A stretch of DNA of 64,000 nucleotides. It comes from Lingula anatina. Its lineage: Eukaryota > Brachiopoda > Lingulata > Lingulida > Lingulidae. The notes below the pieces were generated by a model, which saw only the letters and a list, made by a program, of their open reading frames with translations, was not told where the DNA came from and ran no database searches. Location: assembly GCF_001039355.2 (NCBI RefSeq), contig NW_019774069.1:1347301-1411300 (forward strand), in the 5' to 3' direction. This document shows positions 26,401 to 38,300 of the stretch, one piece after another. The position numbers were made by a program, and so were the translations under genes. Each line of letters starts with the position of its first letter. Positions within the stretch are counted from its first letter, which is position 1.

Positions 26401-29400
26401 CCAAGTCATAAACTAAAATAATTCCTTGTTGTAAATTGACCTATTCATCCATCCCTCCAGTACCAGGCCTCAAAAACGGATTAGGCGTTTCCTAGCACGT
26501 GCCTCAGATTCCCGAGCTCAAACGCCAATATTAACGAGCCCCACCTCAGATTAACAAGCACAACGTAAAGTGACCAAGCACAAACTTAGAGTTTCCAAGC
26601 TTATCTACCCGATCGGTTTGTTCCGTATGAGCCGAAGGTTGTCGAGAATGCATTGCTGCGGTAAGGATAGTGGAATATACTAATGCAGTTGTTTGGTTTG
26701 TTTAGAGAATTTTTATATATTGTACGTTTATTTTGCTCAAGTTAAAATATTGATACATGGAAACAGATATTTCTGAGTTGGTGAAAATAATCGATGAATC
26801 ATTTTTTATTTGCGTCATATTTATCATATGCATAGCATCATTATATAGGCGCTCACACATGCAGTCCATGTGCTTAGAATGATCCCAACAATTCTCCTGA
26901 CAATTCAAAATCTGTTAGTAATGATCTAGCCACTTTATTTGGTTGTGGCGTGGACGTTAAAAATCCTTTATCTTTTGCCAAAGAGACAGAAAGGGGAGAT
27001 ACTATTACTTGTTTGCATCCAAAAATCTCTGAAAGTTCAACCGTTATGTCTCTTTAACTTCCGCCATCTTGAAAATAGTCCTGAGTTGATAAAAAGAACC
27101 CATATGTAAGCAGCCGTGGGCCCCGTTGGAAGCTGGACAAATTGATAGTGCTTGGAAACGCTAAGTTTGTGCTCGGTAACTTTATGTTGTGCTTGTTACT
27201 CTGAGGTGGGGCTCGTTAATATTGGTATTTGTGCTAGGAAATCTGAGGCTCGTGCTCGGAAACGGCAATTGTCGTTTATGAGGCCTGCAGTACATAAAAG
27301 ACACATAAATGATATAGTACTGTGAACGGATTATATAATCATCACTCTCACTGTATGGATGTATAACTGCATGTGTAATGGCAAACTAATTAAAATGAGA
27401 CTGCAAAAGGATAAAAGTAACACAGAATGAGGGTAGAAAAATGCGTTCAAATATAATTTTTCGGGAAATATGAAATAATGCCCTTTGGTATTTCTCTAAA
27501 TTATAGCATTTGAAACTATATTGTTGCATTTGGTCGGGTTTTGTGGCAAAAATCTTTTTGCAAAAATGTTTCTTTAACATTGATTTGATTTGATTTGCTT
27601 TCAGTTTTCAGATCCATTGAGCATCTTAATGTTTATTACATATTGTAAATTAGATTTTAAAATCCATCTTTTTTTTTTTGACAAGTGAACTACAAACAGT
27701 AATCAGTCATGTTAATGAGTTGGGTTTTGTGATGAGGGATTTTTAGAGACATTGTACAATGAGTTTATTGATAACCTTGACATTTTGTCTCTTTCACATA
27801 CAGTACGCTTAAAATATTATGTGAGCTGAGTAACAACATATCTTGGTTTTCCTTGTTCCTAATGTGCCAATGAAATATAGCACAGGTGCTAAGCATACTT
27901 ATACCCCAATTTGGCTGATTTTAGTAGTGAGCATTAAAAGGCTCACTCAGTGTACTAGTACTTTTATTTTGGGAGTTTACTTTGGCTTGAGGGCCAAAAA
28001 TTTAGTCTTTGTTTGAAAATGAAAAATGCACAACTGCTGCTTGTCACAGTCCACTCATTATGAAACAATATGAACTCTCTTTATTTACTCAGTGTATATA
28101 ATATATTTTTTATTATATCTGATAAACCCTTTTTATCGTACACATATGTAATCTGTACCCCTGGTTCTTTAATGTCATCTCTGGAGACTCCCAATATTTG
28201 CCTTTTTCATGTCTAAAATTCATGTCTAACTCCCTTGGGGTTTTTACAAATCTGATGATTCTTTACCCTCTACCAGATCTGCAGATTTGTAAGGCCCCAT
28301 TCAGAAAAGGGGGCTAACTAGTACAAGAGTCAAATATGGCCAACCCACTTGAATACTTCCCCACGGGGTATCTATTCTGTGTCTATTAGTGGATTAGATG
28401 GCAAGCTTTGTAATGGGTCACCATATTTGACCCTCGGACTAGTTAGTCCCCTATTCTTAATGGGGCCTTAGTCCGCAAATCCACTTGTTACGAATACCCT
28501 CTAAAGTTTACTATCCTATTAAGTTTGGAAACAAATGTTGTTTACATTTTGTTTCATTCCACTGTCAATAAATGATTATTCAAGACCAAAAGATACCATT
28601 AGCTATCTTCAGTCTGAATATGTGATACTCCCCCCCCCCCCCCATTTTGAAGATTAACTTGTGCTCATGAGTTAGGGCCATGATCAATTGCAATAAAAAA
28701 AAAAGAAGAAAAAAAAACTAGTTTATTTAACTGAAGAGGTAAGATTTTTTGTTAAATAAGCACCTGGTTTGACTGCTGCCATTTTTCTTGAATAGGAGGG
28801 GGTATAGTCATGTCAATGTGTCCCACACCCATTCTCTGCAGTTATATTCTAATTTGCCAACACTTAAATGTATATAAATTATTTATCGTCTTATCACTCT
28901 CAACGAACAAAACCACTTCATCTTCAAACATCAAATCATTTATTTATAAATAGCAATGAGTCGATGTGCCTCTGCCTGTGTACAGACGATACAACATTAC
29001 ATAAAAATGTTTGCTCCGTCACCAGTAAGATCTCCCGCATATAGTCCAATTCCAATTCTGATACAGTTCATACTTATATAAATCTGATAATTTTACAATG
29101 CATAAGAAAACCCTAATCTTTAAATACTAATATATATATATACCAAAACTTTTATTAGAAATAAACTGAAGTGTCTGTACAGCAGGGTAGATCGACTTCG
29201 AATGATCGTTTCTTTTCCTCACGTGATCTGCTCACCTTTTGAATACAGCACCCCCTGTATTACTCCCAATTGACCTTCCTCCTACATGTAAGACACGTCA
29301 TCGTTGACCTGTTAAACGACAATAAATACATTTCTCTGCATAGATTTGACATTATCACTCAACTTGCCTTTGGTAGACAGTATAGTGACAAGGTTTAGGC

Positions 29401-32400
29401 CCTAACAGTAGGCTAACCTAAATTTTCAAGGGCCTCTGGAGCCAACTTCCCCACTTTTTTTTGGTTACACCAATTCTGTGTAAAATAAATAACCTGCAAT
29501 TGTTGCCATAAAACATTGTGTAAGTGCTAAGTCATAATTACTATTTGCCCTCCTAGCTAATGTAGATTTTCAAATAGATTTCAAATTCTTTAGATAAAAT
29601 AGCAAATTGCTCAAAATGTGATGTTCATTTACGTAGACCTAATGCAATCATAAAACAGGACATCCATGTCTTTTGATTGAAACAATAAACACCTCCATCA
29701 CTAAATGCTTGTTTTTATTTAATATCCTAGCAGCAGGAAAATCACGAGTGGTCTTCTGTCATTAAAATGCAACATGACCATATGCATCAATAACACTGAT
29801 TTTGGACACCCAGACAGCTTGCACATAAAACATGATATAGGAGCAAACTAAATCAACATTTTCTCAGTCTTCTATATTGATTTTGTGTCAGAAGCAGGAG
29901 AATTACATCAGGCATGCTGGCTGCCATATTATGTGAAGATTATATCCTGATCAAAGCTTGGCTGGTGAACTTCACAAGCTCTTGAGACAAGAAATATGGA
30001 ATTCTGTTATTCTATGTAGACATATTTAGCCATTAATCAGAAGTGAATTATACATACTTTTCCAGCATGAAGTGGCATAACTGAGCCATATAATCACTGC
30101 TGCTTTAGGGCAGTGTTAAGGTCAATAGAACAGCATCACAAAACTCAAATTTTAGGAGAAATACTTTAATAGAAAACAATTTAACACAAAAATAGATTTC
30201 AACTCACTAGGTAAAAAGAGGCATCTAGATGCTCAGAGAGATAGTGACACCTCCTAAACATTTACCACCAGCTGAAATCTGGGGAAATGTTACATGATTC
30301 TTATTTACTACCCTCTAATGTCAAAGCCCCCTGAAATCCTATTCAAAATCACACTGTGGGGCCCTGTGGGATTGGTGCACTTTAACAGTCAGGGAAAATG
30401 TGACTGCCCCACCCCCATCTGCCCCTTAAACAGTGGATTGATCAGCATTGGAGGGGATAATTGTGGGGGGCTCTGTGAAAACGCTCTGCGTGGAATCTGG
30501 AGTAAATCTAAGTCCACGCTTAAGACGCTTGCATTACGTAGCATATATAGGGATATGTGCTACTCAGCACCTAGGTATGAAATCGCTCCACTGACAAATA
30601 CAAAGGGTATGTCTGGTGAGGAACATGTTCCCTTTGATTGCTTGAAATATCACAGAGTGCTTTTCATCATTTTGTAACAGACTGGTATTGCACCCTGTAG
30701 TCAGAGAATAGTTGTTCGGAGAAGTCAAAATTGGCAAACAAAATAAAGACTTAAGATGTGATTGCATTGGGTACCATAAAAAAAAGAAACCCTAATGATG
30801 TGACTGGGTATCATAAAAAAAATGCTATGATGTTGTTGTCTTAGGTGCTTATTTTAAAAAATCCAGGAATCAGGCCTACCCAACTACCAGACTGGTGGTA
30901 AATGCGATCTGACACACACCTTGAAAATGGGTAGTGTGGTCCGATATACCGGTTAATTCAGGATCCTTAGGTGCCGAGTCTGGTAGTTGGGTAGGCCTGG
31001 GAATCCCACCAGACTAAATACAATTCTTGTGTCTTTGTTTTTCATGAGAAGTGCTGATAATGTGATATCTAATACTATACAGTAAAATATATTTATATTT
31101 CATAAAATATATTAAAATAGCAGTCAGTGTCAAAATGAAGTCAGATTTCTTTAAATCTAGACAAGAAAATGACAATATGTAAGCTTGTAAAAAGAGCAAT
31201 TTAAAGTAATGCAAACCTTCTTCTGCAATTATTCTTTGGTTAATTAACTGTGTCAAAACAACATGTTACTTTCATGAAGTTCATTATCCAAAATTCAAGA
31301 AATACAGAAATAATGTACTGTGCAAAAAGGTCTATTTCCACATTTTTCAGGTTTGATGACTCTTCAACATTAGCAACCCCAGAACTACTTTCAACATCAC
31401 TATAACAGTTTCAGCAGATTAATTTCTACTTCCTACTTTTCTCCTTTCTAAATCAATAATGCTGTTGGAAATTCACCAAAAATTGTCATCTGATGTCTAA
31501 AATGCTCCATGATTGGATATCACAATACAAATCATGCCGGAAATGAAGACATCTTCAATCCACAAATCATTTGACTGAATGTCACAGTTCCTGTCATAAA
31601 ACATAGGTATAAGTACTAAGCAAAAGTTTAGACTATTAGGTTGCTGCAAAGTAATGTTTTTTTTATAAGCTCCATGGGGAAGTGGAAAAGAACATCTGTA
31701 GGACTAAGTAGTGTAGTTTACTGCTAGCATTTCTACAAGAGTTGATACATAAATGAAAAATGCCACTACTTTCATTACCATACCATAAATGTAACCAAAC
31801 CAATAAACTGCCTGAGAGTTCCACTTAGTGTGAAAATAATGAAAAAATGCATTTGGCAAAAACATCTATATGCCCTTGGGATATATTTAATTATTTTCTT
31901 AGCCAGAAATATTTATACCTTGGCCTCTTCGACCGTTTTCACATTTATTAAGGACTGAGACTGGCACATAATTGGCACTTGGGTATGAGCACTTATCCAT
32001 GTTTTTTTCCCTTAGAATTGTTCCTAAATGGATCTGTCATTGCCTTCCATTAATTGGAATATTCAGGTGTACATCAGCAAATCCTTGTTGAAAGTAAGGG
32101 GTCAGGGGAGGTGTCCTAGTTGTAGATGCCCCACAATGATCAAGTCAGTTCCAGTGGCATACAATATTCAAACAGCCTGGGCATTTGCTGTGGAACTATT
32201 ACAAGCTATCTTAAGTAATGTAATTACTACATGTACCTGTACAAAGAAATGGCCATTTTCCAAAAGTGAAGGGAGGAGTAAAAACCATTGTATGTAACAG
32301 ATAGATATCAATTTATTATTTGAAAAGGTCTTCACACATTCACATGCCTCTCATTAGAACATTGCAGTCCTAGCTTCTTATTCCATTTCTAATCCCATGA

Positions 32401-35287
32401 CCTCACCCTCAAAGTATCAAATGATAGCAAATAACTTGCAAATCGTTTATTCAGATTTAGGAATACATAACTCTGTCCACATGGAACACAAGTCATCTTT
32501 ATGGTCAAGGTGAGGGTACATGGTCTCATCAAAGGCACAATCCATCTCTACCAGCAATATTAATCTGATCTGTTCACCATAGCAAGGAGGTGTATGAGGT
32601 GTTTTGTATTAGCACACTATTTTCAGTTACAATGGCAATGTGTGGGACAACAGACACATTACTTAGAATTGCTGAATAGGGTGGGCGTATTTTGATCAAA
32701 ACCTCCATTGAAATGTAGGCAAACTGAAATAAATGACCCAACCTACTAGTATATACAAACGCTGCGCATGCCTTTAACCAGTTCAGGTCTTGATTGCTGT
32801 ACCTGTCACACAAACTGATGTACTGATGCAACATCTATCAACAGTCAATCTTCCCGCTTGAAAAAAAGACAAGCATATCCAGATGTAGCAGCTAGTACTC
32901 CTGATGGCCTACAGTGACAACATGAAGTCAGTGACAAATGAACTTGGTCATTTTGTGGCAAATTATGGACCAGAACCTATTTCCTCTGCATCTGAACAAT
33001 ACCATTTATGTGTTAATTTGGAAAACTAATTGCATACAAGACATACAGCATTACATAACACAGATCTAGGCATTGAACTTAAAACACAGATAATCTCTCC
33101 CAGGCACTGCACTCTACAGCAAAATGCATGGATGTCTATTGGTGCAAAAAATTGTGCTGGACGTCTGTGATGAACTGTAAACAGTGAACTGTGAACAGAA
33201 AACCATGCAAAATTATCTCAACATTTCTTCCTCTTCTCACAGCAAGCAACTCCACCTACTTAGGGCCCCTTTACAGTGGACGGCGTCTATTCTGCGTCCT
33301 TTGTGCGACCATGAAACTGGCCAGGACGCCGTCGGACGCTCAAAGAACGCACAGTGATCGCCAAGGTCGCACAAAGAACGTTCAAGCATCACCGAGGACG
33401 CCATGGACGCCGCAAAGTTTTGAGCATGTTCAAAACAATCGCAGAGAGAACGCGATGTAGGATGGTCGCTCAATGGACGCAGAAAGGACGCACAGGCATC
33501 GCCGTAGTCGCAGAGAGAACGCACAAGCATCGCCGCGGTCGCAGAGAGGACGCACAAGCATCGCCGCGGTCGTAGAAAGGAGGCACAAGCATCGCTTTGG
33601 TTGCAGAATGAAAACTCAAAGATCGTCCAGTGTTCGACACGTAGAACGTTATCTTTTTTCACTCTCAAACGGGGCCGTGCTGAGGTATTTTGCACCAGAG
33701 AGGAATTCTAAGGGTAACAGTGGTCTCATATCAGCCTCCGATTGTTTTTTCCCCTAAAATTCATGAAACGATCCATTTTTTGAGGTTATTATTAAACGAA
33801 TATTTTGCCTTTTTTACAAGATTAATTGTCAGAACTTTTTGCAGAATGCTTCATTTGAAAACAGATTCAAACATTCTATATGTTGTGTCAGTCATACTTT
33901 CTCGTTTTCGGTCCCTGTCCATCCTTCTTATAAAGATAACAATGAGCATCTGGCTGCTTATCAGTCCATGCAGACCTTGCATCACTATAGTTTAAAGCGT
34001 TTATTCCCATTTATTTGTTTTGTGTGCTGGAAATGTTCTTTATTGGATGACCTGGTTAGAACCGATGAAAAGATGAGTTAGAATATAGAGAAGGACGCCC
34101 AAATAATGCTCATCGGTCAAGCAGGATGCAGAATGATCGTAGAATAGACGCCACTGATCACCGATGAAGGTACAGAGAACGCAGCAAGAATGCTCAATGG
34201 TCTCTCAAACATCGCAATGGACGCCTTGGGTTGCACAGGGGACGTACAGTGGAGGCAGGCAGGTTGCTTGCAGTTTTACAGGTAAAATCAAGATACGGTC
34301 GTTCAAAGGACGCACAAGGGACGCAGACGCCTTTACACTGAGACACGATTTAATTGCTTTGGCGACCGTTGAGCGTCCTGACCACATTTTTGAACGCAGA
34401 AGGGACGCAGAAAGGACGCCGTCCAGTGTAAAGGGGGTTTTACTGTACTGTACAGGCTTATTACTTATTCTGTCTGCGTTTATCTGTCTGGCAAACAAGT
34501 CACATGGTACAGAGAAGTTTTCCTGAAACTGTGCACAATCCCTCTTGGGTTACGTCCCTTTAAGTCCCCAGGCTGTTATTCCTCCTCTGTGTTACTCCCT
34601 ACACCGCTACTCACCTGCACAAATGCCTCTGCATCATTCATTACACTAGTAAGTCCATACTCCCCGACATCTTTACTCCAAGGCACTGTAACTCCCGCTA
34701 TGGTTAAAATAATATGTTCAAAATGCAATTCTTAAATCAAAAACCTTAAGATGTTTTTTCTTTAAAGTAAATGCCTCTCTGGGACCCAGAAGTGGCATTC
34801 TTGGAAATGTTGAGAGAAAACTAGGGAGATAGTCACAAAAATCAGGTGCTTTATTCGGATACACTGGCCTTCATAGTTTAACTAGAAATGCTGTCACAAA
34901 GGTGATTACATGATTACATGGTCCAGGCCTACCCAACTACCAGATGCAGCACTGAATGATCCAGAATTCACCATAGATAGGATTGTGCTACCGGTCATCC
35001 TTCAGCAACACATCTGGTAGTTGGATAGGCCTTGATGGTCCATATCTAACTGAAACAAAGTAGTGCACAGCAAGATAGCAGAATTGATTTGCTGATATTG
35101 TATTTTTTTGTTGTTAATGCAGCAAAATTTTTAAAAACTACTTGTTGATCAAAAGAAAAAAATCTGTTAACGTGTCAATATGTGGGGTAGGGGATACTGC
35201 AGGCTTATCCTTTTCCTTAGCTTGAGAATTACCCCTTTGCTTTTCATGACAAAAAATTTGCAAGAGGCAAAACCATATGCACACACT

Positions 35288-35345
<58 letters not shown>

Positions 35346-38300
35346 TAATAATAATAATAATAATAATAAAATAAATACAGTAGGCAAAAAATCTATAATA
35401 TGTATGGAAAAGTACACTGAGAATATTTTAATCCTTGTGCCCTACCTCTAGCAAAATCATGAATCAACCAGAGCTCAAAGCTAAGTTTTAAGAATGATAA
35501 CAGCCACAAGTTTCAGTCTGATTGGTTTTGTTTTAATTCTATTGAGAACTGACATTTAACTGTCAGTGTACAGAGACTGTGGCTTGAAATTGATTAGAAC
35601 TGCCCAAAGCTCAATTAGTCTGATTAGGTAACGGGTTGAGCCCCGAGAAATTGAAGCATTTATATGTCTGCTGTTTTGTTGATTGTGTTTTTAATATGTG
35701 ACACAAACAACAGTGTGTTATGATTTTAGCTAGGATGTTAGTGCCATCTTTAAATGATAATAGCTTGTGACTGTAAAACCAGTTATCATGTCATTTTTCT
35801 TTCCTTTTGAATTTTTACTAAGAGGGATTTATTTGTGAGAGAAGGCAAAAAACTCAGCATGTTTGGTTAATTTTCAAAGAAGTGATTGGGATGTTTTGCA
35901 GTCTTGTTTACTATTAGGCTATTCACACTAGCATTTTCGACCACGGTCAAGGCCTGACCTCGGTCCTATCTCGGTTAACTTTTCTAATGTGAACAGATGA
36001 CGTAGCCCTGACTGCGGTCGAAATGAACCCAGATCGGGAGGTGGGTATGATCGGAGTAAATTCCTGACAGCGGTCAAGACTGGATGTCTACATATGAGCT
36101 CCTGCCATGTTGCACAGATTCTAGTAAAAGCGCATGGTTGACAGGAAGTACACTTGCTGAGATTCTACCGCTACTGATCGCTGCTGGTGTAGGTGTGAAC
36201 GTGGTTTGGACGCGGTTTGGTTGACCGTGGTTTAATCGGAGTAAACTCGACCGCGGTTAACGTTCTAATGTGAATGGCCTATATGTCTCCTTTTTACTGT
36301 TCTGTGTGACGGGTATTTTTTCATGTTGAAATTGTCCAAAAGTCCCATCTTGTTTTAGATTACTAGGAGTGATCTATTTGAATATAGTTACACATTTTAG
36401 GTTTCTGTTTTCTCCTGTAGTTTAATTAAGTGAATATAGTTTCAGAAAAATGCAAAATTAAGTGCTGCACCTGGATGCATGCTTTTAGATTGAGAACTAT
36501 TGTGTAAGAGAAGCTGTCAAATTTTGAAAGGGAAATATACACTGTTCATGAAGTCAGTCACTGTTAAACATTGCAGATTTTAATTTTTTTCTGTTTCCTG
36601 GAATGCCCCAGTTTGTGTTAAAATGGAACAATGGGAATGACATTTTTCTGTTAAATGTCTTAGTTTGCCAGCTCTGCAGTCTAGTTTTGGAGGTTTTCTA
36701 GATACACTATTCATTTTATTGAGTCAACTTCCAAAGACTCCTGTACCGTGGCCCGCACTATTTTCAAAATCTGTTAAGATGGCTGACTAGTGAGGTTGGG
36801 AGGGAGAACGATGAATATGATTATTTTTTTGTGGTATTAATAAAGGTCATTTATCTGTCATTTCATGTTTCCAAAATTTAAATTGCCCTCCGATAAGTTC
36901 GACAAGAAGTGATCCATGCACTTAGAATGTGTTTAAAATCCTACATGGGATGTACCTTTAAGCAAGGATAAATAAGTCCTGTTAAACCAACACCAGCTGT
37001 CTATCATAGCTCAGTGGTTATTGCTCTGTTTTACATAGCAAAACACTTAAAAAAACTTGCATTTCAGTTGAATTGTGTGGTATCAGTAACAGTGAGACTA
37101 ACTGACGTCTTTATCACCTATTAAAATTCCAACGCACAGTGTGCCCATGCTTCAATGAACATTTCATGTTTCAAAAAAATTTTTTGGGTTTCTTTTTTTC
37201 TGTTAGCTTTGTGTAAGTACATCTCTTTTCAGAGTCTACTGACTTTTTGTAATCTCAGTAATCGTTCATTTCTGAACATTGTTTCCTACATCTTTTTGTT
37301 GATGGCAGTTACAAATCACGCAGCAGTTACTTCTGCTTTCTAATGCACTAAACCAAAATATTTTACCAATTGTATTTGATACTCTACCGTTTTATTTCAT
37401 TGTTTGATTTTTTTTTTGTAGAATGTAGATACCAGAAAGAAAACTAACCAAGATAATGATGTGGAGAGTGCCCATGAACAGTATAAAAAGGTATGTCATA
37501 ACAAATTGTATCTAGTTTTCCATCCAAATATGTTTTGGCAGTATACAGTCAGTGCAGTGGAGATTGTCTAAAAAGTTTGTTATACTGGATACAGTGCAAA
37601 TAACCAGACGTCACTGATGCTTATTATTATATCGCTTTCAAAGGTCGTGATGTAACATCATAAGTTGATTGCTTATATTCACCTTTCTTTGTACAAATAT
37701 CATTTGAGACTTCAAGATGGACATTGTAACAGTTTGTTTCTACAGGGACCCATTTCAGTTTTTTTTAATGTATGCTTGTTCATTTTGACTTTATGTTCTT
37801 GAGACATTGTCATTTTGGTTTTGTGGTGCACATTTTAGGTTTCTGTTTTCTCCTGTAGTTTAATTAAGTGACATTTTCTTTGGTGTCAAGATAACATCAC
37901 ATAATGATTGCAATAGGTGTTTTGTAGAGCTCTTTGTTGTCTCAGAAGGTTGAATTATTTTATAATTTGAAGTTTTCATTGGACTGACAATCCACTGGCA
38001 AAACAAGTGGGTAATTATGCCCTCAATTTCCTGCTATTAATGCTGATGCAGATACTACAAACTGGTGACCTTTAAACAGCTTCCAGCTTGAAGTGGAATT
38101 AGATTTGAAGTTGCAGTGATTCATGTTTGAATTATGAGAAAAGGTTAAGGAAGAGAAAACAGGGGTGAATGCACACAAACATTGTCAGCATTATCATGTA
38201 TGAATGCTTTCCCTTTTTTATTGGATATATTGAAAGGAATGCACAGATGCAGAAGAAGTTACTTTATGATTCAGAACATGTTTTTGTGCTAACTTGGATC

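Larger units (their letters stand above)
23760..37421 (+). other. Intron 5 (13.7 kb)
   Basis: The largest intron. It holds most of the palindromic elements (24228, 25316, 26464, 28293, 30871, 33263, 34924, 35917), an AAT microsatellite, and otherwise AT-rich unique DNA. The open frames inside it are short and fall in repeats or lack any family signature. Confidence 0.8.

Noticed and set aside
30294-30677. 127-residue plus-strand open frame in intron 5
   Set aside because: No recognisable domain, no splice context matching the host phases, and low-complexity local sequence; treated as chance.
33237-33695. 152-residue minus-strand open frame rich in repeated peptide
   Set aside because: It lies in the subrepeats of the 33263-34439 element; the periodicity of the DNA, not selection, keeps it open.
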